DNA of 37,971 bases from Comamonadaceae bacterium (lineage in GTDB: Bacteria; Pseudomonadota; Gammaproteobacteria; Burkholderiales; Burkholderiaceae_C). The position numbers were made by a program, and so were the translations under genes. Below, in pieces: positions 22,175-30,022 of this stretch (position 1 is the first letter of the stretch; every line of letters begins with the position of its first letter). The notes under the pieces were generated by a model. That model ran no database searches, was not told the origin of the DNA, and saw only the letters and a list, made by a program, of their open reading frames with translations. The stretch spans positions 1 through 37,971 of the forward strand of contig CANHKH010000002.1 in assembly GCA_947460165.1 (NCBI GenBank), in the 5' to 3' direction.

Positions 22175-23292
22175 ACCAGCCCTACACCTTTTACGGCTGG
22201 CACGCCTCCTACTTTGCGGGCAAGGCGCGCACCTACCTGCATTACAAGCAAGTGCCCCTGGCCGAGCCCACGCTGACACTGTGGACGCTCATGGGCCCCG
22301 TCAAGCGCCACACCGGCGCGGCTGCCATGCCTGCGCTGCGCACGCCCACGGGGCAGTGGTTGTCGGACAGCAGCGAGATCATTGACCACATGGAAGCGGC
22401 CTTTCCCGAGCGGCCCGTGGTGCCCCAGACGCCTGTGCAGCGCTGCGTGTCTTACCTGCTGGAAGCTTGGTTTGACGAGTGGTGGATTCCCATGGCCATG
22501 CACTCGCGCTGGAGCTACCCCGAGAATTACCAAGATCTCTTCAGGCGCGACGTGGGCAACCAGCTCATGCCCGGCTTTCCCCGCCTGGCCAAAAACATGG
22601 CAGTCGACCACGTGGCCCGCATGCTGCGCGGCATGTGCCCGGCCGTCGGCATACGCCCCGAGCAGCTGGGCTGGCTCAACAGCTGGAGCGAGCATGCGCT
22701 GGACTTGCTGCACACCCACTTGCAGGCCCAGCCCTATCTGTTGGGAAGCCGCCCCAGCCTGGCCGACTTTGCCCTGGCTGGGCCCATGTACGGCCACCTG
22801 GCCCGCGATCCCTGGCCTGCCCGCGAATGGGTGGCCCCTAGGCCCGCTCTGCGGCAATGGACAGACCGCATGGCCCAGCCGCCTGCGCACGCAGCGCAGG
22901 GCGAGCTCACGCCGGACGATGACATTCCCACCACGCTGGTGCCCCTCTTGCAGCTGGTGCTCAGTGAATTCACGCCTTTTGTGCAAGGCATACAGGCCCA
23001 AGTGCAGGCCCTGTCTGCCACCTGGCCCCCAGGCAAAACCCTGCCTCGCGGGCTGGCCGACGTGTGCGTGAACACCCCACAAGGTCGCTTTTGCCGCGCC
23101 GCCTTGCCCTACACCTTGTGGATGGTGCAGCGTCTGCAAAGCGTGTTTGCCAGCCTGCCACAGGCCGAGCAAGCCCGCGTGCGCCTGGCTTTTGCCAGCT
23201 GGGGCAGTGATGCGCTGCTGACCATGCCTGTGCCCAAGCTGGAGCGGCGGGCGCTGCGGGTGGCGCTGGCCATGGACCAGCCACAGGCCTGA
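22171..23292 (+). CDS. Glutathione S-transferase-like protein with long C-terminal extension
   Basis: This 373-residue protein starts with a GST-like thioredoxin domain (YTFYGWHASYFAGKARTYLHYK, then LSDSSEIIDHMEAAFP near residue 75) and continues into a helical GST_C-like domain ending around YLLGSRPSLADFALAGPMYGHL. About 150 further residues (after about 220) have no motif I can name, making it longer than a normal GST of about 200-230 residues. The SDSSEIIDHM segment is the usual glutathione-binding SxxI region. Conjugation, glutathione-dependent dehalogenation or isomerisation are possible. It overlaps the monooxygenase stop by 4 bp and is the last gene of the cluster. Confidence 0.82.
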   Translation: MNQPYTFYGWHASYFAGKARTYLHYKQVPLAEPTLTLWTLMGPVKRHTGAAAMPALRTPTGQWLSDSSEIIDHMEAAFPERPVVPQTPVQRCVSYLLEAWFDEWWIPMAMHSRWSYPENYQDLFRRDVGNQLMPGFPRLAKNMAVDHVARMLRGMCPAVGIRPEQLGWLNSWSEHALDLLHTHLQAQPYLLGSRPSLADFALAGPMYGHLARDPWPAREWVAPRPALRQWTDRMAQPPAHAAQGELTPDDDIPTTLVPLLQLVLSEFTPFVQGIQAQVQALSATWPPGKTLPRGLADVCVNTPQGRFCRAALPYTLWMVQRLQSVFASLPQAEQARVRLAFASWGSDALLTMPVPKLERRALRVALAMDQPQA

Positions 23293-23348
23293 GGTCTGGC
23301 CACGCGCAGCGCGCGAGCACCTGTCTTGCCCATGCCAGAATCCTCGCC

Positions 23349-23990
23349 ATGGAACTGGTCACCTTCTTCATCGACTTCATCTTGCACGTGGACCGCTACT
23401 TAGAGGCCTTCACGCGGGACCATGGCACCTGGGTGTATGCGCTGCTGTTTGCCATTGTTTTTGTAGAGACTGGCGTGGTGGTGATGCCCTTTTTGCCGGG
23501 GGATTCGCTGCTGTTCATCACCGGGGCGCTGGCGGGGGCGGGTTTGTTGAGCTTGCCATGGGTCATGGCGCTGCTGCTGCTGGCGGCCATCTTGGGCGAC
23601 CAGTGCAATTACCTCATAGGCCGACGGGTGGGGCCCAAGGTGTTTCAGTGGCCGCAGTCGCGCTTTTTCAACCGACAGGCCTTTGACCAGGCGCACCGGT
23701 TTTACGAGCGCTACGGTGGCATCACCATTGTGATTGCGCGCTTCATGCCTTTTGTGCGCACCTTTGCGCCTTTTGTGGCCGGTGTGGCCGAGATGGGCCG
23801 GGCCAAGTTCAGCGCCTACAACGTGGGCGGGGCACTGCTGTGGGTGCTGGGTTTGTGTGGGGCAGGTTACCTGTTTGGCAACCTGGCCTGGGTGCAGCAG
23901 CACCTGAGCAAAATCATTTGGGCGCTGATCATCGTGCCGGGTGTGCTGGCCATGCTGGGCGCCTGGCGTGCCCGCCGCGCGGCGTCCTGA
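23349..23990 (+). CDS. DedA-family inner-membrane protein
   Basis: This 213-residue polytopic membrane protein belongs to the DedA (SNARE-associated, VTT-domain) family, linked to lipid carrier recycling, proton-dependent homeostasis and envelope stress resistance. Residues shown to matter in E. coli YqjA appear to be conserved: Glu40 in VFVETG, Asp52 in PGDSLLF, and the arginines in IARFMPFVRTFAPFVAG (Arg131, Arg137). Hydrophobic stretches lie at about 31-48, 54-66, 68-84 and in the C-terminal third. It starts 56 bp after the GST-like gene and probably has its own function. It converges on amiC with 6 bp between the stops. Confidence 0.92.
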   Translation: MELVTFFIDFILHVDRYLEAFTRDHGTWVYALLFAIVFVETGVVVMPFLPGDSLLFITGALAGAGLLSLPWVMALLLLAAILGDQCNYLIGRRVGPKVFQWPQSRFFNRQAFDQAHRFYERYGGITIVIARFMPFVRTFAPFVAGVAEMGRAKFSAYNVGGALLWVLGLCGAGYLFGNLAWVQQHLSKIIWALIIVPGVLAMLGAWRARRAAS

Positions 23991-23996
23991 AGCGCC

Positions 23997-25376
23997 TCAA
24001 ATGGCCCGGTTGCGGGCCAGCGGCGGGTTGCGGGCAAAGTAGCGCTCTATGCCGCGCATCAGGGCGTCGGCCAGCTTGTTCTGAAAAGCGGGGTCGCGCA
24101 ACCTTTCTTCTTCGTCTGGGTTGCTGATGAAGGCTGTTTCCACCAGCACGCTGGGGATGTCTGGCGCCTTGAGCACCGCAAAGCCCGCTTGCTCTACCCG
24201 CGGCTTGTGCAGCTTGCCCACGCGGCCAATTTCACCCAGCATGGCGCCGCCCAACTGCAAGCTGTCGTTGATTTGCGCGGTGGTGCTCATGTCCAGCAGG
24301 GTCTGGCGCAGGGCTTGGTCGCGCACCTGAATGTTCACCCCACCCACGCCGTCGGCGGCGTTTTCCTTGTCGGCCAGCCAACGCGCGGCACTGCTGGAGG
24401 CGCCGCGCTCGCTGAGCACAAACACGCTGGCGCCTTGCGGGCGCTGTGAGTAAAAAGCATCGGCATGGATGCTGATAAAGAGGTCGGCCTGCACCCGCCT
24501 GGCTTTTTGCACGCGCACATGCAGGGGCACAAAAAAGTCGCCATCGCGCGTGAGGTAGGCGCGCATGTGGGGCCGCTCGTTGATGCGTTCGCGCAGCAAC
24601 TGGGCCACTTGCAAGACCACGTCTTTTTCTCGCGTGCCGCCCGGGCCAATGGCGCCAGGGTCTTCACCGCCGTGGCCGGGGTCCAGGGCCACGATGATGA
24701 GCCTGTCTGTCTTGGCTGGCCCAGCTTTGGCCAGGGGCGCTGCGGGGCCGCTTGGTGACGGAACAGGCCCAGGCCCAGGCTTGCGTTTGGCGTGCTCGGC
24801 CATGAGCTCGCCCAAGGGATCGGCCGGGGCGGCGCTGTCTGGCGAGGAACTGCTCGATGGGCTGGTGCCAGCGCCGTCCCGCATTTTTTCGGCAATCAGG
24901 GCCTCCAGCGGGTCTGTCGCTTGGGTGGGGTAGAGGTCCATCACCAACCGGTGCTGGTAGGGCGCCACCGGCTTGAGACTGAACACCTGCGGCTGCACCG
25001 CTTGCTTGAGGTCTATCACCAAGCGCACCACCCCAGGGGCATTTTGGCCCACGCGAATGCTGGCGATGTTGGGGTCGTCTGCCCTGACCTTGGCCACCAA
25101 CTCCTTGAGCGCGGGCTGCAGGTCCAGTCCCGTGATGTCTATGGCCAAGCGGGGCGGGTCGGGGATCAGCCATTGCCGCGCCCGAATCGGCTCGTCAGAC
25201 TCCAGCGTCACGCGGGTGTAGTCTTTGGCGGGCCACACCCGCACAGCCACCAGCTCGGCCCCCTGGGCAATCTCGCGGCTGCCCAGCAGCAGCACCAAGC
25301 TGCCCGCTTGCAGCAGTTGGCGCCTGTGCCACAGACGGGTCTGATTGGGCTGGCCTTTGTCAAAAGACAAGCTCAT
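23997..25376 (-). CDS. amiC: N-acetylmuramoyl-L-alanine amidase
   Basis: This 459-residue periplasmic amidase cleaves septal peptidoglycan during cell separation. The N-terminus has a twin-arginine-type signal (WHRRQLLQAGSLVLLLG, about 16-32), as E. coli AmiC does. An AMIN domain (about 43-155) for septal targeting follows, then a serine/proline-rich linker (about 170-230) and an Amidase_3 domain. The zinc and catalytic positions are in LDPGHGGEDPGA, SIHADAFY and VETAFISNPDEE. The ATG was chosen because it overlaps the tsaE stop by 4 bp and has AAGGG about 6 nt upstream; the longer ORF is a shadow of tsaE. Transcription continues from tsaE into amiC, a common order in proteobacteria. Confidence 0.95.
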   Translation of the reverse strand: MSLSFDKGQPNQTRLWHRRQLLQAGSLVLLLGSREIAQGAELVAVRVWPAKDYTRVTLESDEPIRARQWLIPDPPRLAIDITGLDLQPALKELVAKVRADDPNIASIRVGQNAPGVVRLVIDLKQAVQPQVFSLKPVAPYQHRLVMDLYPTQATDPLEALIAEKMRDGAGTSPSSSSSPDSAAPADPLGELMAEHAKRKPGPGPVPSPSGPAAPLAKAGPAKTDRLIIVALDPGHGGEDPGAIGPGGTREKDVVLQVAQLLRERINERPHMRAYLTRDGDFFVPLHVRVQKARRVQADLFISIHADAFYSQRPQGASVFVLSERGASSSAARWLADKENAADGVGGVNIQVRDQALRQTLLDMSTTAQINDSLQLGGAMLGEIGRVGKLHKPRVEQAGFAVLKAPDIPSVLVETAFISNPDEEERLRDPAFQNKLADALMRGIERYFARNPPLARNRAI

Positions 25377-25897
25377 TGCACACCCTTGAGCAGCGCATCG
25401 CCCTTGGCGCTGAAGCTGCTCATCTTCACTTGCCTGGGGCAGTCGGTGTGCCCTGCCTCGCTGGCCAGGCTGTGTATGTCCAGCACCAGATCGGGCGTGG
25501 GCAGGCGGTCTTGGGCTTTGTCTGGCCACTCGACCAGCTTCAAGCCGGGGGCGGCAAACAGGTCCCTGAAGCCCGCTTCTTCCCATTCGTCTGGGTCGTT
25601 GAAGCGGTAAAAGTCGAAGTGGGCCACGGCCAAGTCAGCTCCTGCCGGTTTGACCGCATAAGTTTCAACCACGGCATAGGTGGGGCTTTTGATGCGGCCG
25701 GTCACGCCCAGGGCCTGCAGCAGGTGGCGCGCCAAGGTGGTTTTGCCCGCGCCCAAGTTGCCGCGCAACTCGATCAAGGCATCGCCTGGCGGCTGCAATG
25801 TGAGCAGCGCGCGGGCCAGCAGTTGGGCAAAGGCTTGGGTGTCCCGCTCCTGGCGCCAGACGGTGCTTTCTACAATGCCGTGATGCAAGGCGGCCAT
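25373..25897 (-). CDS. tsaE: tRNA threonylcarbamoyladenosine biosynthesis ATPase TsaE
   Basis: This 174-residue P-loop ATPase works with TsaB, TsaC and TsaD to make N6-threonylcarbamoyladenosine at position 37 of ANN-decoding tRNAs. The Walker A motif GNLGAGKTT (46-54), IKSPTYAVVETY, HFDFYRF, and VEWPDKA are all characteristic. The ORF track starts at a TTG (25948), but the ATG at 25897 begins a protein of normal family length. Its 5' end overlaps the divergent queG start by 15 bp. It is upstream of amiC with a 4-bp overlap. Confidence 0.95.
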   Translation of the reverse strand: MAALHHGIVESTVWRQERDTQAFAQLLARALLTLQPPGDALIELRGNLGAGKTTLARHLLQALGVTGRIKSPTYAVVETYAVKPAGADLAVAHFDFYRFNDPDEWEEAGFRDLFAAPGLKLVEWPDKAQDRLPTPDLVLDIHSLASEAGHTDCPRQVKMSSFSAKGDALLKGVQ

Positions 25898-26956
25898 GAG
25901 GTGTTGGTGTTGATTCGGGACTGGGCAAAAGCGCTCGGATTCTCGCAAATCGGTGTGGCCGGCGTGAACCTGAGCTCGGCCGAGGCAGGATTATCGGCTT
26001 GGCTGGCCGCAGGCTTTCATGGACAGATGGAATACATGGCCGCGCACGGCTTAAAGCGCGCCCGCCCGGCCGAACTTGTGCCCGGCACGGTCAGCGTCAT
26101 CACCGCCCGCATGGACTACCTGCCGCGCCAGCGCACCAGTGACTGGGCCGAGCAAGAACTGGATCGCCTGCAGCGCCCGGGCGAGGCCGTGGTGTCGGTG
26201 TACGCCCGTGGCCGGGACTACCACAAGGTGCTGCGTTCTCGCCTGGCCCAGTTGGGCGAGCGCATTGCCGCCCATGTGCAGCCGCTGGGCCACCGCGCTT
26301 TCACCGATTCAGCCCCTGTGATGGAGGCTGAATTGGCCAGCCGCAGCGGCCTGGGTTGGCGTGGCAAGCACACGCTGGTGCTCAGCCGCGAGGCGGGCTC
26401 CATGTTTTTTTTGGGCGAAATTTTTGTGGACATGGCGCTGCCGACCACCGAGCCGGTGGCGGGCCACTGCGGCAGCTGCAGCGCCTGCATGGACCTGTGC
26501 CCCACGGGCGCCATCGTGGGGCCACAGCGCCTGGACGCCAGGCGCTGCATTTCTTACCTCACCATTGAGCACGCAGGCGCCATCCCCCAAGAGCTGCGCC
26601 CGCTCATGGGCAACCGCATTTACGGCTGCGACGACTGTCAGCTGGTCTGCCCCTGGAACAAATATGCCCAGCGCTCGACCTTGTCCGACTTTGACGAGCG
26701 AGCCCCCGTGACAGGCCAGACCTTGCTGGCCGTGTGGCAGTGGAGCGAGGGTGATTTTTTGCGCCACACCGAGGGCAGCCCCCTGCGCCGCATCGGCCAT
26801 GAGCGCTGGTTGCGCAATGTGGCCGTGGCCTTGGGCAATGCTCTCCGGGCAGGGGGGGAACAAGCGCCCGCCATTCGGCAGGCCCTGAGCTTGCGCGCCC
26901 AAGACCCCAGCGACTTGGTGCGCGAGCATGTGCGCTGGGCCCTGGCCCAAGGCTGA
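25883..26956 (+). CDS. queG: Epoxyqueuosine reductase QueG
   Basis: This protein of about 357 residues performs the last step of queuosine synthesis, reducing epoxyqueuosine in tRNA with a cobalamin cofactor and two [4Fe-4S] clusters. It shows GFSQIGVAG near the N-terminus, FTDSAPVMEAELASRSGLGW with a likely catalytic aspartate (Asp142), the ferredoxin motif CGSCSACMDLCPTGAI (from 196) and CDDCQLVCPWNK. The start is uncertain; the ATG at 25883 overlaps tsaE by 15 bp head to head, and later GTG or TTG codons could also serve. The long upstream part of the ORF is antisense to tsaE. It converges on the AEC permease with 9 bp between stops. Confidence 0.94.
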   Translation: MQGGHEVLVLIRDWAKALGFSQIGVAGVNLSSAEAGLSAWLAAGFHGQMEYMAAHGLKRARPAELVPGTVSVITARMDYLPRQRTSDWAEQELDRLQRPGEAVVSVYARGRDYHKVLRSRLAQLGERIAAHVQPLGHRAFTDSAPVMEAELASRSGLGWRGKHTLVLSREAGSMFFLGEIFVDMALPTTEPVAGHCGSCSACMDLCPTGAIVGPQRLDARRCISYLTIEHAGAIPQELRPLMGNRIYGCDDCQLVCPWNKYAQRSTLSDFDERAPVTGQTLLAVWQWSEGDFLRHTEGSPLRRIGHERWLRNVAVALGNALRAGGEQAPAIRQALSLRAQDPSDLVREHVRWALAQG

Positions 26957-26965
26957 GCCTGGGTC

Positions 26966-27874
26966 TCAGCGCCCCGCCAGCCCCACCGCAAAAGGCAGGC
27001 TGAGCAGGGCCGCCAAGGTCGACAGCGTCACCAAGCCGGCCACCATGGGGCCGTTGTAGCCCATGCGGGCAGCCAGCACGTAGCAGGTCGAAGCCGTGGG
27101 CAGGGCTGAAAAAGCCAGCAAGACCGTGGCCTGCACTTGACTCAGACCCAGCAAGCGGCCCACACCAAAGGCCACCAGCGGCAAGGCCAGGTGCTTGATG
27201 GTCAGCACACTCACGGCCAAGACCTTGACGCGCGCCAGCGAGCCCAGCTGCAGGCCAGCGCCTGCGGCCATCAAGCCCAAGATCAAGGACGAGGCGCCTA
27301 TGCGGCTGACGCTGGGTTCCAGCCATGCGGGCATTCGAAAACCCAGCAAATTGGCGACCAAGCCCGAGGCGGTGGCAATGATCAGCGGGTTGCGCAACAG
27401 TTCGCGGCCAAAGTGGGTTTGCGACTGGCGGGCCATGGGCCAGACTGCGCCCATGTTGAAAATCGGCACGCACACGCCGATGAGCACCGCAATCAGCAGC
27501 AGCCCCTCGGCGCCGGCCAAGCGCTCGGCCATGGCCAGGCCAATGAAGGAGTTGAACCGAAAACCCACTTGCGCGGCGCCCGCATGCTCGCGCGCGTCGA
27601 TGTGCCGGCCCAAAAAAGGCAGGTGGGGCAGGGCGTAAGACAGGCCAATGCCCGCAGCCGCCACCGTCAGCCCGCCTGCAATGAGGTGCGAGGCGGCCCC
27701 CAGGTCCAGCGGGCTTTTCACCACCGAGTGAAACAGCAGGACAGGGAACAGGAAAAAGTACACCAGCTTGTCCACTTGCGTCCACACCGTGCGGTCCAGC
27801 GCGGTGAAGCGGCACACCAGGTAGCCACACAAAATCAGCGAAAAGTCCGGAAGCAGCAGTTGCAGGTAGTTCAC
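26966..27874 (-). CDS. AEC (auxin efflux carrier) family permease
   Basis: This 302-residue integral membrane protein belongs to the AEC family, whose bacterial members move organic acids such as malate or malonate. It opens with NYLQLLLPDFSLILCGYLVCR, typical of bacterial members, and hydrophobic segments continue to the end, consistent with about 8-10 membrane spans. FRFNSFIGLAMAERLAG and SALPTASTCYVLAARMGYN are conserved family regions. GTG at 27874 is preferred since it begins the conserved sequence; the track's GTG at 27901 adds nine residues and has a GGGGA upstream, so it cannot be ruled out. It is divergent from a TTT binding protein, with an inverted repeat between them. Confidence 0.88.
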   Translation of the reverse strand: MNYLQLLLPDFSLILCGYLVCRFTALDRTVWTQVDKLVYFFLFPVLLFHSVVKSPLDLGAASHLIAGGLTVAAAGIGLSYALPHLPFLGRHIDAREHAGAAQVGFRFNSFIGLAMAERLAGAEGLLLIAVLIGVCVPIFNMGAVWPMARQSQTHFGRELLRNPLIIATASGLVANLLGFRMPAWLEPSVSRIGASSLILGLMAAGAGLQLGSLARVKVLAVSVLTIKHLALPLVAFGVGRLLGLSQVQATVLLAFSALPTASTCYVLAARMGYNGPMVAGLVTLSTLAALLSLPFAVGLAGR

Positions 27875-27940
27875 GCGGGGGAGGATAACCGCAGTGGGCA
27901 CGCGGTCCCCGATGCGAAGCGTCTACTTCATGCTGTCAGG

Positions 27941-27975
27941 GTAATTCACCGATGTCGAATGGCTGGGTGAATTAC
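27941..27975. promoter_or_regulatory. 10-bp inverted repeat in the AEC/TTT-receptor divergent gap
   Basis: GTAATTCACC (27941-27950) and GGTGAATTAC (27966-27975) are perfect reverse complements with a 15-nt spacer. They sit between the divergent AEC permease and TTT binding-protein genes, about 67 bp before the latter's ATG. The layout fits a dimeric regulator site that controls both transport genes. No U-tract follows either strand, so a terminator is unlikely. The rest of the 168-bp gap shows no clear promoter hexamers. Confidence 0.5.
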
Positions 27976-28042
27976 GATATGCGTCAATTTCGCAACTGAG
28001 TGCGAGCCACCGCTTCACCCACTTACTCCTAAGGATTCGTGT

Positions 28043-29020
28043 ATGTCAAAGTTTTGCATTTTGTCGAACAAAGCCCTGACCTTGGCCCTGACCCTGGCCG
28101 CAGGATCGGTGTGGGCCCAGGCCTACCCCAACAAAGCCGTCAAATTGGTGGTGCCCTTTGCACCCGGCGGCACCACGGACATTGTGGCGCGCGTGATTGC
28201 TGAGCCTTTGGGTCGGGCCCTGGGCCAAAGTGTGGTGGTGGAAAACCGCGCCGGTGGTGGCGGTTTGGTGGGGGCGGCCGAGACGGTCAAGTCCGCGCCC
28301 GACGGCTACTCGCTGGGCATGGCCACGGTGTCGACCACGGCTTCTAACCCGGCCATCAACCCCAAAACGCCCTACAACCCGCTGACGGACTTCACGCCCA
28401 TCATCAACATTGCGGCCACCCCCAACATCATTGCGGTGCACCCCAGCTTTCCGGCCAAAAACTACCCAGAGTTCTTGGCCGAGCTCAAGCGCAACCCGGG
28501 CAAGTACTCTTACTCTTCGTCGGGCACGGGCGGCATTGGTCACCTGCAGACCGAGCTCTTCAAAAACCTCACCCGCACCTTCATCACCCACATTCCTTAC
28601 CGGGGTGCGGGTCCGGCCTTGAACGACACGGTGGCCGGTCAGGTGCAGATTATTTTTGACAACCTGCCTTCTGCGCTGCCCTTTATCCAGCAGGGCAGGC
28701 TGGTGCCCATTGTGGTGGCTGCGCCCCAGCGCTTGACGGTGTTGCCCAATGTGCCCACCTTCAAAGAAGTGGGTCTGGAGCCGGTGAACCGCATGGCTTA
28801 TTACGGCATCTTGGGCCCCAAGGGCTTGTCCAAGGAGGTGGTGGACAAAATCAGCGCGGGCACCCGCAAAGCGCTTGAAGACCCGGCCGTGCGCAAGCGC
28901 ATTGAGGACACGGGCTCGCTCATCGTGGCCAACACGCCCGAGCAGTTTGTGGCCCAAATCAAGGCCGAGTTCGAGGTCTACAAAGGCGTGGTGGAAAGCG
29001 CCAAGCTCAAGCTGGACTGA
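28043..29020 (+). CDS. TTT-family (Bug/TctC) periplasmic substrate-binding protein, copy 3
   Basis: This 325-residue receptor has a Sec signal peptide (about 1-25, ending GSVWA-QA) followed by the family segments KLVVPFAPGGTTDIVARV, VVENRAGGGGLVGA, and IPYRGAGPALNDTVAGQV. It is presumed to bind a carboxylate in the periplasm for a TctAB-type permease encoded elsewhere. AAGGA 8 nt before the ATG supports the start. A divergent AEC organic-acid permease lies upstream, and a hairpin with a T-run follows, so it is probably transcribed alone. It is clearly distinct in sequence from the two receptors of the acyl-CoA operon. Confidence 0.93.
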   Translation: MSKFCILSNKALTLALTLAAGSVWAQAYPNKAVKLVVPFAPGGTTDIVARVIAEPLGRALGQSVVVENRAGGGGLVGAAETVKSAPDGYSLGMATVSTTASNPAINPKTPYNPLTDFTPIINIAATPNIIAVHPSFPAKNYPEFLAELKRNPGKYSYSSSGTGGIGHLQTELFKNLTRTFITHIPYRGAGPALNDTVAGQVQIIFDNLPSALPFIQQGRLVPIVVAAPQRLTVLPNVPTFKEVGLEPVNRMAYYGILGPKGLSKEVVDKISAGTRKALEDPAVRKRIEDTGSLIVANTPEQFVAQIKAEFEVYKGVVESAKLKLD

Positions 29021-29034
29021 TTCGCAGCTGGCCA

Positions 29035-29063
29035 GAGTTCTTGCGCAAGGCAAGAGCTCTTTT
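29035..29063 (+). terminator. Intrinsic terminator after TTT receptor copy 3
   Basis: GAGTTCTTGC and GCAAGAGCTC form a 10-bp stem with one G-U pair and a 5-nt loop, followed directly by TTTT. It begins 14 nt past the stop codon. The short T-run makes it moderate in strength. Confidence 0.6.
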
Positions 29064-29125
29064 GCAAGCTCAAGCGTGCGGGTTGGGCTGCTCTTTCAGC
29101 CTGACCCGCCCCGCACCACAAGCTC

Positions 29126-30022
29126 ATGGATTCCGACTCCGGCATTGACGCCTTCATTGATGCCCTGTGGCTGGAAGAGGGCTTGGCCGCCAATTCATTG
29201 GCCGCTTACAGGCGCGACCTCAAGCTCTACGCGCAGTGGCTGGCCGGGCTGGCCCCTGCCAGGCGCCTGGACGACAGCCGAGAGCTCGAACTCAACGAAT
29301 ACTTTGCACACCGGCACGCGCACAGCAAAGCCACCTCGTCCAACCGCAGGCTCACGGTGTTCAAGCGCTACTTTCGCTGGGCGCTGCGCGAGGGCCGCCT
29401 GAGCGCAGACCCCACGCTCAAGCTGCAGTCGGCCCGGCAGGCGCTGCGCGTGCCCAAGTCTCTGAGTGAAAAGCAAGTCGATGAACTGTTGGGCGCCCCC
29501 GACCTGGCCACCCCTTTGGGCCTGCGCGACAAGGCCATGCTGGAGCTGATGTATGCCAGCGGCTTGCGGGTCAGCGAGTTGGTGGGGCTCAAGACCTTTC
29601 ATGTGGGCTTGAACGAGGGCGTGCTGCGCGTCATGGGCAAAGGCGGCAAAGAGCGCTTGGTGCCTTTTGGTGCGGTGGCCCGCGAGCATCTGGACGCCTT
29701 TATGCGCGAGGGCAGGGCCGCCATTTTGGCCGGGTGCCAAAGCGACGATTTGTTTGTCACCGGCCGGGGATCTGGCATGAGCCGGGTGATGTTTTGGATG
29801 CTGGTCAAAAAATACGCCGTGTTGGCCGGCATCACGGCGCCGCTGTCGCCGCACACTTTGCGCCATGCCTTTGCCACGCACTTGCTCAACCACGGCGCCG
29901 ACCTGCGCGCCGTGCAAATGCTGCTGGGCCATGCCGATATTTCCACCACCACCATCTACACCCACGTGGCGCGCGAGCGGCTCAAAAACCTGCACGCGGT
30001 GCACCACCCGCGCGGCACTTGA
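29126..30022 (+). CDS. xerD: Site-specific tyrosine recombinase XerD
   Basis: This 298-residue protein is the chromosome-dimer-resolution recombinase that acts at dif with XerC and FtsK. The N-terminal SAM-like DNA-binding domain has FIDALWLEEGLAANSLAAYR, close to E. coli XerD. The catalytic residues are all present: Arg148 in ASGLRVSELVGL, Lys172 in GKGGKERLVP, His243 and Arg246 in SPHTLRHAFATHLLNHGADL, His269, and the nucleophile Tyr278 in TTTIYTHV. Its length and near-identity of motifs indicate the housekeeping enzyme rather than a phage or integron integrase. Its stop codon directly abuts the stop of the convergent cfa gene. Confidence 0.96.
   Translation: MDSDSGIDAFIDALWLEEGLAANSLAAYRRDLKLYAQWLAGLAPARRLDDSRELELNEYFAHRHAHSKATSSNRRLTVFKRYFRWALREGRLSADPTLKLQSARQALRVPKSLSEKQVDELLGAPDLATPLGLRDKAMLELMYASGLRVSELVGLKTFHVGLNEGVLRVMGKGGKERLVPFGAVAREHLDAFMREGRAAILAGCQSDDLFVTGRGSGMSRVMFWMLVKKYAVLAGITAPLSPHTLRHAFATHLLNHGADLRAVQMLLGHADISTTTIYTHVARERLKNLHAVHHPRGT

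Noticed and set aside
20696-22279. 527-residue minus-strand ORF
   Set aside because: It is the antisense shadow of the Baeyer-Villiger monooxygenase, which has all its motifs in the plus strand.
29126-30022. Tyrosine recombinase as a sign of a mobile element or integron
   Set aside because: Sequence motifs and length match the housekeeping XerD, and no attachment sites, cassettes or phage genes lie nearby.
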